From Candidatus Contendibacter sp. (lineage in GTDB: Bacteria > Pseudomonadota > Gammaproteobacteria > Competibacterales > Competibacteraceae), in the NCBI GenBank assembly GCA_008933795.1, contig WBUJ01000002.1, forward strand, positions 1 to 64,000: a stretch of DNA of 64,000 nt. The letters are read 5' to 3'. Below are positions 30,001 through 37,110 of the stretch, in pieces (positions within the stretch are counted from its first letter, which is position 1; each line of letters starts with the position of its first letter). A program made the position numbers and the translations under genes. The notes beneath the pieces are model-generated. The model was not told the origin of the DNA. It searched no databases and worked only from the letters and a program-made list of their open reading frames with translations.

Positions 30001-30767
30001 TCGTTAATCGCGCAACCCGGGATGAACTGATTGCAGAACATCCATCATCGACGCAGATATTGAAACCATTCATTCACGGTGCAGACGCGAAAAAGTGGAC
30101 GGTTGATTTGAGGGATGAATGGCTCATCTATGTTCCGTGGCATTTTCCATTGCATTTGGATACCTCCGTCAGCGGCCCAAGTAAGGAAGCTGAAGTGCTT
30201 TTCCAAAAAGCTTATCCGGCAGTTTACAGGTATCTACTCAATCACAGGTCGAAGTTGCTCGCCCGCAACGCTGCCGAAACCGGCATACGCTACGAATGGT
30301 ATGCGCTACAGCGGTGGGGAGCAGAATATTGGAGAGAATTTGAGAATCCTAAGATTATCTTTAATGAGACATCGAAGGAACTTCATGCGTTTCTCGATGA
30401 AACTGGACTTTATACTAATAAGACTCTATTCATGCTCATTGCGCCACATCCGAAGCCCTTGCTTGCAGTCCTATTGAGCCGCATGATGGATTGGCTTTTT
30501 CGTCATGAGTTTCCGAGTTGGGGCGATCCTTGGAAAGGTGGAAGGATTCAGTTTAGGGGAGATCGGATGGCTACCGTCCCTATTGCTGATTTTTCCGAGA
30601 AAGTTGCTATCGAGTTCACCAGGATTGTCGATCTCATCCTTGCCGCCAAGAAAGTTGATCCCGCTGCCGACACAAGTCCTTTGGAGCGCGAGATAGACCA
30701 ACAGGTTTACGCCCTCTACGGTCTGACGCCGGATGAAATCGCCATCGTGGAAGGCACCACAAAATGA
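27096..30767 (+). CDS. Eco57I-like N6-adenine DNA methyltransferase with a large N-terminal extension
   Basis: TGSFYTPRPIVDYMVDESL, ILDPACGSGAFPMGVL (motif I), FDIVIGNPPYIQIQ (motif IV); ATGA overlap with the DUF1016 gene. Confidence 0.93.
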   Translation: MKSALAHFQTLPLKDAARQLLARLGYQSDKFIAGAGSSPQAFLDLFGSGPAFDPAKALVSEWKTADLLFQLTDQELSRESTLFTDTSVQAGLLKSYVFIAIELKGSDYARGKFSAIARQMNRLFPMPVMVFFKHQDRLTIAVINRRVNKLDESKDVLGKVTLISGIALAQPHRGHLDILAALALPKLVHPQKKPITDFDTLHAAWEQIFNVELLNERFYRELANWYFWALPQVEFPADLEADAEKRRATGLIRLLTRLIFCWFLKEKGLIPEQLFHPTDLETTILTDFDDASSTYYQAILQNLFFATLNQRMGKDAKGQPYRCFAKDEGFQKNRATYDVNNLYRYESLFRAAPDAALAHFADIPFLNGGLFECLDRTEDDTGKKRYLDGFSRNPKKRPTVPNRLFFGGEQESDLSAAYGDTKRKKEKVAGLIRILNRYKFTIVENTPIDQEIALDPELLGKVFENLLASYNEETRTTARKQTGSFYTPRPIVDYMVDESLKAHLTRVLVEKAGMKEPDARAGLDLLFAYTEKAHAFTAPEVACLIAAIDALKILDPACGSGAFPMGVLHKLVYILGKLDPDNDRWKQTQLAKLDSAPMREELERAFADNNDDYGRKLYLIENCLYGVDIQPIAIQITKLRFFISLVCDQKINRDKAKNHGIRPLPNLETKFVAANTLIGLPEMNQMELVDPRVYQIEAEIEALYHSHFSEQRRDRKLANQRKVKSLRQELGKLLAESLMAPKKAQHVAEWDAFDPQSSADFFDPHWMFGRSLTEGFDIVIGNPPYIQIQKFPAAQKTNWEAQKFTTYAAMADIYCLFYERGAKLLRADGHLCYITSNKWMRAGYGKKLRLFLAVNTTLLQVIDFAELPVFVAATDTAIILVSKDRPRPKHKIKSVVVKEATDIKDLTAIVHGRFAVREQCTLQKDGWVLEASSVLTLLAKLRSVGKPLGEVVNRRFYYGIKTGLNEAFVVNRATRDELIAEHPSSTQILKPFIHGADAKKWTVDLRDEWLIYVPWHFPLHLDTSVSGPSKEAEVLFQKAYPAVYRYLLNHRSKLLARNAAETGIRYEWYALQRWGAEYWREFENPKIIFNETSKELHAFLDETGLYTNKTLFMLIAPHPKPLLAVLLSRMMDWLFRHEFPSWGDPWKGGRIQFRGDRMATVPIADFSEKVAIEFTRIVDLILAAKKVDPAADTSPLEREIDQQVYALYGLTPDEIAIVEGTTK

Positions 30768-30809
30768 ACCTGAAGAGCAAGCGCAGGTTCCTCCTCATCC
30801 CGTTTGCCA

Positions 30810-30911
30810 ATGCACCGCCTCGTCGCTGAACTGCGCGCCCAGTTCGCCGAGTCCGCGAAACTGGAATCTACGATACGCGCCCACCTGGAAAAACTCGGCT
30901 ATGGCCTCTGA
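30810..30911 (+). other. 33-codon ORF, possible remnant of an RM-system gene
   Basis: MHRLVAELRAQFAESAKLESTIRAHLEKLGYGL*; overlaps the ATG of DUF1016 copy 2. Confidence 0.3.
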
Positions 30912-31953
30912 TCTCATCTCCGACGACTACACCGCTTGGCTTGCGGACCTCAAGGCCCGCATCCATCAGGCGCAACAACGCGCCACACTCTCCGTCAATC
31001 GCGAGTTGATCTCCCTCTACTGGCAACTCGGGAAGGACATCCTTGCCCGCCAGGCCGATCAGGGATGGGGCGCGAAAGTCATCGAGCGACTGTCCCGCGA
31101 TCTGCGCGCCGCCTTTCCCGAAATGAAAGGCTTCTCCCGCGCCAACCTCCTCTACATGCGGGCCTTTGCCGAAGCATGGCCCGATCCCGCAATTGTCCAA
31201 CAAGCTGTTGGACAATTGCCCTGGGGGCACAACATTGTGCTGCTCACCCGCCTCAAGTCTCCCGAGTGGCGACTCGCCTACGCCCAGCAAGCCATCCAGT
31301 ATGGTTGGTCGCGCAACGTGCTGGACATCCACATCGAAACCCGGCGCCTGGAGCGGCAAGGTCAGGCCATCACCAACTTCGACCTCCGCCTGCCCCAAGC
31401 CCAATCCGACCTCGCCCGGGAGTCCCTCAAAGACCCCTATCGTCTCGACTTTCTCGGACTCAGCAAAGAGGCGGAAGAACGCGCCATCGAGTCCGCCCTC
31501 GTCCAGCACATTACCCACTTCCTCATCGAATTGGGGGCTGGATTCGCCTTCGTAGGCCGACAGGTGCCGTTGGAAGTCGGTGGCGACGATTTTTTCATCG
31601 ACCTCCTCTTCTACCACCTGAAACTGCGTTGCTACGTGGTGATCGAACTCAAGGCCGGCCCCTTCAAGCCCGAACACACCGGCAAACTGGGTTTTTACCT
31701 CAGTGCGGTGGATGCCCAGATCAAGCACCCCGACGACCAACCCACCATCGGCCTCCTGCTCTGCAAAAGCAAAAATAGTGTCGTCGCCGAGTATGCCCTA
31801 CGGGACATCAACAAACCCATCGGCGTAGCCGAATACCAACTCGTTCAGTCCCTCCCCGAACGTCTGCAAACGAATCTGCCGAGCATCGAGGAAATCGAAG
31901 CCGAACTGGCGAACGACATTCCGCCCACGCCGGCAAAGACCAGGAAATCATGA
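30901..31953 (+). CDS. DUF1016/YhcG-family PD-(D/E)XK nuclease (copy 2)
   Basis: SLYWQLGKDILARQADQGWGAKVIERLSRDLRAAFPEMKGFSRANLLYMR, FFIDLLFYHLKLRCYVVIELKAGPFKPEHTGKLGFYLSAVD; ATG at 30901. Confidence 0.92.
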   Translation: MASDLISDDYTAWLADLKARIHQAQQRATLSVNRELISLYWQLGKDILARQADQGWGAKVIERLSRDLRAAFPEMKGFSRANLLYMRAFAEAWPDPAIVQQAVGQLPWGHNIVLLTRLKSPEWRLAYAQQAIQYGWSRNVLDIHIETRRLERQGQAITNFDLRLPQAQSDLARESLKDPYRLDFLGLSKEAEERAIESALVQHITHFLIELGAGFAFVGRQVPLEVGGDDFFIDLLFYHLKLRCYVVIELKAGPFKPEHTGKLGFYLSAVDAQIKHPDDQPTIGLLLCKSKNSVVAEYALRDINKPIGVAEYQLVQSLPERLQTNLPSIEEIEAELANDIPPTPAKTRKS

Positions 31954-32067
31954 ATCCGCCTACCGTAACCCAGGCTGTCATGCCGCGCCTCGTCGCTGAA
32001 GCCCGCAATCGCCCGCCGCTTCGCCGAACTCAGTGCGCCGCTGATGGCAAACATCAAAGCCAGGTAG
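31950..32067 (+). pseudogene. Decayed ORF coupled to DUF1016 copy 2
   Basis: ATGA start MNPPTVTQAVMPRLVAE, then frame change to KPAIARRFAELSAPLMANIKAR*. Confidence 0.35.
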
Positions 32068-32083
32068 TCACCGCCGGGATCAA

Positions 32084-32140
32084 ACCACCCCGGCGCTACG
32101 CGCCACCCCTCCTTATCCAAGGAGGGGAAAAAATACCCGA
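32084..32140. repeat. Short dispersed palindromic repeat, copy A
   Basis: accaccccGGCGCtacGCGCCacCCCTCCTTatccAAGGAGGGGaaaaaat; two consecutive hairpins. Confidence 0.65.
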
Positions 32141-32334
32141 TTAATTCCTCAAACCTGGGAAGCACACCGACTTTCAGATTGCAGCGTCCAAACACACACC
32201 CGATATTCGTTGGCTTGACAATGGGTGCTTGCGACTCCGGCCCCAAGCCGGCATCCGCAAGAGCCGCGTCAACGCGCGGAGTGCTGACGAGTACTCTCAC
32301 CCTGGGCGATTGGGGTTTCTTTCCATCCACCCTT

Positions 32335-34968
32335 TTACCCTTCCCCCGCCTCCGGCGCTTCCAGATAACAGAACACGTCCTGCTTAAGCGTGTTGGCGTT
32401 CAGGCGCAGCACCGCCCGGCACTGATCGTTCGGCAGATCAATCACCCGCACGCAATTCGCCCATTCCGCCGCGTTCGGCAGCAACTCGGCCAGCCGGTTG
32501 GGCTGCTGGTCGAAAAAGGCTTCGTTCAGGCGGTTGTCCTCCCGCTGCGGAAACAGCGCCAGATACAGAATATCGGTCTCGACCAGATCGCTGAAGAAAT
32601 GCGTACCCAGCGACACGTCCGGCACCAGCCCGCCGTGCATGGTCACCATCTCGCACAGCACCGTAGCGTTATTGATTTCCGCGAACCGCACCGGCACCCC
32701 CAGTTCCGGCGAGGTCGTGCCCCAGCGGCCCGGCCCCATCAGCAAACTGGTCTTGGCGGCGTCCGGCCCCCGCAGCCGGGTAATCTGGCCGATCAACCGG
32801 GCGATCTTGTGCCGGTCGTTCAACGGCAATCGCCCGTAAACGCTGGGGACAACATACACCAGCCGCTCGATGGTCCCGATTCGGCTGTGCCCGATCACCG
32901 CGCCATGCGCTTCCAGCACCAAATGTTCGGGATCGATCCGCGCCGGCGGGTTGGGAATAGTGCCCGCTTCCCGCACCTGGAACGGCCGGCATTGCAGCAA
33001 ATCGATCTTGTAGTGTTTTTGATCGATGAAATTGGCCGTGAATTCGACATCCACCGGATAGTCGTAGGCCTCCTGCAAAGTCTTCAGCATATCGCGCATA
33101 TCGGCCACGAACGGCGTGGCGCGCAGCAGTTGCTCGAAGGTCAGCACCCACGGGAACACGTCCCGCATCCCGCGTTCGCGCGCCCGCTGTTCCAGTTCGT
33201 CGTCCACCGTGGCCACCATCTGCAACGGCAGGTCCATGCTTTGCTGGACGACTTCGGCGAACTGCCGGGTGGTGAGCTGACCATCCTCCAGATCCAGAAC
33301 ATCAATCCGCCGCTGGGCGTACTGACGCATGCTGTCGAAATTGCTCTCTGGCCGCCGTTCTGGATCGCTCAACGACACCACCCGGGTGTAATCGTCGTCG
33401 GACCGGTCCACCGCCCGGGTGCCGAGTCCCAGCACCAACCGCACCATCCCCGCGGACGGATCGATCTGCTCGCTCCAGACGTAGGGATTGAACGACAACC
33501 CCACCCCGGCGACGTGCGGAAAAAACAACCGGCCTTGCCGGAAGCCGGACACCCGCTGCACCAGCAGGCCCATTTGCTCGTCGCGGTCCAGAATGCCGCG
33601 CCGGGCCCGGTATTGCAGCGCCCGCTCGCTCATGGTGCTGGCGTAGATGGTCCGCACCGCCGTCAGCAAATCCTCCAACCGCTTCTCGCGCGGTCCCTGA
33701 TTGACGCAGAACACGCTGTCGTACTTGCCGGCGAAGGCGTTGCCGAAATTGTCCTCCAGCAAGCTGCTGGAACGCACGATGATCGGCGACTGGCCAAAAT
33801 AATCCAGCATGTCAGAGAATTGTTGAAGGATGTAATCCGAGAAATCGCCGCGCAGGATGCGCCGCCGCGCTGTCTCCGCCCCATCCAGGAAGGTCGCGGG
33901 ATCCTTCTGCTTCTCCCGCACCCACCAGCAGCCATTGCGGACCAGATAGGTGTAAAACACGTCCGAGCCGATGAAGAACGAATCGTGGATTTCCAGCAGA
34001 CTTTTCCAGCGCGGATCACTGCGCTTGAGGATAGCCCGCGCCAGCAACACGCCCACCGCCTTGCCCCCGATCAGGCCAGTGCCGATCATCCGCTGCTTGA
34101 TGGCCAGGATGTCGCTCAGGGTCAGCACCTTTTCCGCCAGCCGGATCACCCGATCATCGCGCGACACGGTCATCCGCAGCGTATGTTGCAACAGATCGCG
34201 CACCAACTCGGTCACATGCACGTTATCGTGTTCGGCCTCGACCACCTGCTCCGCTTCCAGGAACGTCCGATTCCAGATATCCAGCCGGGGATCATTGGCC
34301 TTCAACCCCGACCACGGGAACCGCGTCAGGATTTCGGAAATGGTGATGCTGTCGGCCACCGGCGTGAAATCCTCCCCCCGCCAGACGTGCAGCATGTACA
34401 TGGTCGGCGAATAGCGCTGCTGCACTTTCAACGGCCGGACGTACAGCTCGCCCTGATGGCGGTAGACATCGTTGAACAACTGGGTGGTGTCGATGATCGG
34501 TGCGGTGGCGTGGAACGAATGGTGGCCGCGCAGCAGCGCAAAATAGGCCACTGTTTCCAGATCGTACAAATACGGGCAGGTCAGCATGAAAAAATTGCCC
34601 AGCATCTGATCGCTGTACCAGTCGGCGACCAGATCCGACAGGCAATCGAACACGTAGTAGGCCCCGCGTCCGGTCTGTTCGATGGTTTTATGAATGACAG
34701 TCAGAAACGGCTCGAAGCCATCGCCGGGGTCCAGCACCTGCACCTCCACCCCCGGCCCTTCTGCCACCAGCGCCGGATGGCGGGCGAAATGGAAATACAC
34801 TAGCTTGCGGCCTCGGGAGCGGGCGTACTGGCAGAACGGTTCGACCAGCGGCATGTAATCGTCGATGCCATCCACCTGCCAGACGATGTTGTCGCCTGCC
34901 ATGACCCCCCGGAACACCCGGTCCAGACCCGCCAGCCCCGTGCTCACCTGTGCGTCAATCGCCGCCAT
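32335..34968 (-). CDS. PEP/pyruvate-binding domain protein with a KaiC/RecA-like N-terminal region
   Basis: N-terminal STGLAGLDRVFRGVMAGDNIVWQVDG; PPDK/PpsA-like SPIIVRSSSLLEDNFGNAFAGKYDSVF and VEFTANFIDQKHYKIDLLQCRPFQ. Confidence 0.8.
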   Translation of the reverse strand: MAAIDAQVSTGLAGLDRVFRGVMAGDNIVWQVDGIDDYMPLVEPFCQYARSRGRKLVYFHFARHPALVAEGPGVEVQVLDPGDGFEPFLTVIHKTIEQTGRGAYYVFDCLSDLVADWYSDQMLGNFFMLTCPYLYDLETVAYFALLRGHHSFHATAPIIDTTQLFNDVYRHQGELYVRPLKVQQRYSPTMYMLHVWRGEDFTPVADSITISEILTRFPWSGLKANDPRLDIWNRTFLEAEQVVEAEHDNVHVTELVRDLLQHTLRMTVSRDDRVIRLAEKVLTLSDILAIKQRMIGTGLIGGKAVGVLLARAILKRSDPRWKSLLEIHDSFFIGSDVFYTYLVRNGCWWVREKQKDPATFLDGAETARRRILRGDFSDYILQQFSDMLDYFGQSPIIVRSSSLLEDNFGNAFAGKYDSVFCVNQGPREKRLEDLLTAVRTIYASTMSERALQYRARRGILDRDEQMGLLVQRVSGFRQGRLFFPHVAGVGLSFNPYVWSEQIDPSAGMVRLVLGLGTRAVDRSDDDYTRVVSLSDPERRPESNFDSMRQYAQRRIDVLDLEDGQLTTRQFAEVVQQSMDLPLQMVATVDDELEQRARERGMRDVFPWVLTFEQLLRATPFVADMRDMLKTLQEAYDYPVDVEFTANFIDQKHYKIDLLQCRPFQVREAGTIPNPPARIDPEHLVLEAHGAVIGHSRIGTIERLVYVVPSVYGRLPLNDRHKIARLIGQITRLRGPDAAKTSLLMGPGRWGTTSPELGVPVRFAEINNATVLCEMVTMHGGLVPDVSLGTHFFSDLVETDILYLALFPQREDNRLNEAFFDQQPNRLAELLPNAAEWANCVRVIDLPNDQCRAVLRLNANTLKQDVFCYLEAPEAGEG

Positions 34969-34987
34969 TACATTCTCCCCTTCGCCT

Positions 34988-35008
34988 CAGTAGTCAGTGA
35001 TCAGTGGC
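34988..35008. repeat. AGTG-core repeat fragment related to 14643-14709
   Basis: cagtagtcagtgatcagtgg. Confidence 0.45.
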
Positions 35009-35128
35009 CGCTGTTCTTTGAATTGCGCCGTTGTGGGTCGCCCCCACGCGGGCGCAATCATAACCCATACGAAGGATGGTCATCGCGCCCGCCTGCTTCC
35101 TTCTACAACCCTGCCGATGTTCCTCTGC

Positions 35129-35210
35129 TAACTGGCTGGCCGCCGGCAACGACCTGGAAGCCGTCCAAGCCTGGCTGGCCGAATTCCATGACTCGCCGCA
35201 AACCCTGCGT
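35129..35210 (+). pseudogene. Fragment of the tyrosine recombinase 5' region
   Basis: aactggctggccgccggcaacgacctggaagccgtccaagcctggctggccgaattcca... matches 35977-36056 with a 3-nt indel and a few substitutions. Confidence 0.85.
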
Positions 35211-35216
35211 ATTTGG

Positions 35217-35244
35217 TTGTACAATAAACCTATCAAGTTATAGG
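35217..35244 (+). promoter_or_regulatory. Putative promoter/operator of the MazEF-like module
   Basis: TTGTAC-16-TATAGG with overlapping inverted repeat CCTAT-N6-ATAGG at 35229-35244. Confidence 0.45.
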
Positions 35245-35251
35245 CGTTGCT

Positions 35252-35479
35252 ATGGCTACCACGCGCGATGCGTTGCTCAAAAACGTCCGGCGCTACCGGG
35301 AACGGATGAAGGCCCAGGGCTTTCGGCAACTGAACCTCTGGGTGCCGGACACCCGCTCGCCTGAGTTCGCCAAGGAATGCCAGCGCCAGTCGCGGTTGGC
35401 CGCGCAGCATGATAGCGAAAGCGACATCATGGATTTCCTCGATGCGGCGGCCGGCGACGTTGAGGGATGGAAACCGTGA
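35252..35479 (+). CDS. MazE-like antitoxin (DUF3018-type)
   Basis: 75 aa; RRYRERMKAQGFRQLNLWVPDTRSPEFAKECQRQSRLAAQHDSESDIMDFLD; overlaps the toxin gene. Confidence 0.85.
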   Translation: MATTRDALLKNVRRYRERMKAQGFRQLNLWVPDTRSPEFAKECQRQSRLAAQHDSESDIMDFLDAAAGDVEGWKP

Positions 35480-35802
35480 GGCGGGGAGAATTGGTGACCG
35501 TCGCGCTACAAGGAGATTTTGGCAAACCGCGCCCCGCCCTGATTGTCCAGTCCGATTTGTTCAACGCGGAACATGCGACCCTCTCGGTTTTGCCGATCAC
35601 CAGCGAAATCGTTGATGCGCCGATTTTCAGAATTACCCTCGAACCCTCCGCCACCAACGGCTTGCAAAAGGTTTCCCAAATCATGGTGGATAAAATCGTC
35701 TCTGTGAAACGCGAGAAGGTGAGTGAGCCGTTTGGCCGACTGGAAGAAGAAGCCATGTTGCGCGTCAATCGCGCCTTGGCGGTCTGGTTGGGAATAGCTT
35801 GA
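35467..35802 (+). CDS. MazF/PemK-type endoribonuclease toxin
   Basis: RRGELVTVALQGDFGKPRPALIVQSDLF...SQIMVDKIVSVKREKV. Confidence 0.9.
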   Translation: METVRRGELVTVALQGDFGKPRPALIVQSDLFNAEHATLSVLPITSEIVDAPIFRITLEPSATNGLQKVSQIMVDKIVSVKREKVSEPFGRLEEEAMLRVNRALAVWLGIA

Positions 35803-35855
35803 GGTTCTCCAGGGACAGGCATAACCGTAACGCCCCTTCACTGCCTCCACCGACC

Positions 35856-37022
35856 ATGAAAACCCTTCCGATTCCCACCGCCCCCGCCGCCCCACCGTTG
35901 CCCCTGGAACGCCTCCGCCTGCCCGACGAACTCGACGGCCGCGCCGGCGGCAACCGCGCTGGCCCGGACGTCGTCTGTCAACTGGCTGCTGGCAACGATC
36001 TGGAAGCTGTCCAAGCCTGGCTGGCCGAATTCCACGACTCGCCGCAGACCCTGCGCAACTACCGCAAGGAAGCCGAGCGCCTGCTGCTGTGGGCGCTGCT
36101 GGAACGCGGCAAACCGCTATCCAGCCTCACCCGCGAGGACTGCCTGCTCTACGAAGCCTTCCTCGCCGATCCCCAGCCCCGCGAACGCTGGTGCGGGCAA
36201 AAGGCGACCCGCTTCAGTCCCCACTGGCGACCCTTCCTGGGCCCGCTCAGTCCCGCCAGCCGCAAACTCGCCATGCTGATCATCAACTCCCTGTTCAGCT
36301 ATCTGGTCAAGGCGGGTTATCTGGCCGGCAATCCCCTGGCGCTGGCCCGCCGCCGGGCGCGCGGTCATCAACCCATGCGGCAGGTGGAACGCTTTCTCGA
36401 ACACGATCAATGGCAAGTCCTGCTCGCCACCGTGGACGAACTGCCCCGCGACAGCGAGCGGGACTGCCAGCACCAGGCCCGCGCGAAATACCTGGTCGCC
36501 CTCCTCTACCTGCTTGGCCCCCGGGTCAGCGAAGTCGCCGGCCACGCCATGAGCAGCTTCATCCAGATTCGCGGACGCTGGTGGTGGCGCGTGATCGGCA
36601 AGGGCCGCAAGGAAGCCCAGGTCCCGGTCAATCAGGACATGCTGCAAGCTCTCCGCAACTACCGGCGGTTTTACGGCCTGCCGCCCCTGCCCGCGCCAGA
36701 TGAAACCACCCCACTCGTGCTCAATCTCAAGGGCACCGACGGCATCGGCGACAACATGATTTACCGCATCGTCAAGGATCTGGTCGCGAAAGCGGCGGCG
36801 CGGCTGGAAGCGGAAGATCCCCATCAGGCCGACAAGTTGCGCCGCGCTTCCACCCACTGGTTCCGCCACACCAGCATCACCCATCAGGCCGACGCCGGCA
36901 TCGAGATTCAATTCCTGCAACGCAACGCCCGCCACGCCCGCATCGACACCACCGGCCTGTACCTGCACGCCGAGGAAAGGGAATGGCACGAAACCATGGA
37001 ACGCCATCGCCTCAAAGATTAA
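35856..37022 (+). CDS. Tyrosine recombinase/integrase
   Basis: LLYLLGPRVSEVAGH (Arg I), THWFRHTSITH (HxxR), HARIDTTGLYLHAE (Tyr); ATG at 35856. Confidence 0.9.
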   Translation: MKTLPIPTAPAAPPLPLERLRLPDELDGRAGGNRAGPDVVCQLAAGNDLEAVQAWLAEFHDSPQTLRNYRKEAERLLLWALLERGKPLSSLTREDCLLYEAFLADPQPRERWCGQKATRFSPHWRPFLGPLSPASRKLAMLIINSLFSYLVKAGYLAGNPLALARRRARGHQPMRQVERFLEHDQWQVLLATVDELPRDSERDCQHQARAKYLVALLYLLGPRVSEVAGHAMSSFIQIRGRWWWRVIGKGRKEAQVPVNQDMLQALRNYRRFYGLPPLPAPDETTPLVLNLKGTDGIGDNMIYRIVKDLVAKAAARLEAEDPHQADKLRRASTHWFRHTSITHQADAGIEIQFLQRNARHARIDTTGLYLHAEEREWHETMERHRLKD

Positions 37023-37110
37023 ACTTCCGCCGCTCCGAACCGGCGGGCTTGTCCGGCGAAGCGAAAACTCGCGAAGAAAATCCAAGTTAAATCAAGGAAA
37101 AACCCCCGTT

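Noticed and set aside
22724-31953. Assignment of the operon to DISARM or BREX
   Set aside because: No DrmA/DrmB (DUF1998-type) or BREX PglZ/BrxC-like protein is visible; only the helicase, PLD motif and methyltransferase are shared in a general way.
32179-34803. 874-aa plus-strand ORF opposite the PEP/pyruvate-binding gene
   Set aside because: His/Pro/Gln-rich shadow translation; opposite strand has real domain motifs.
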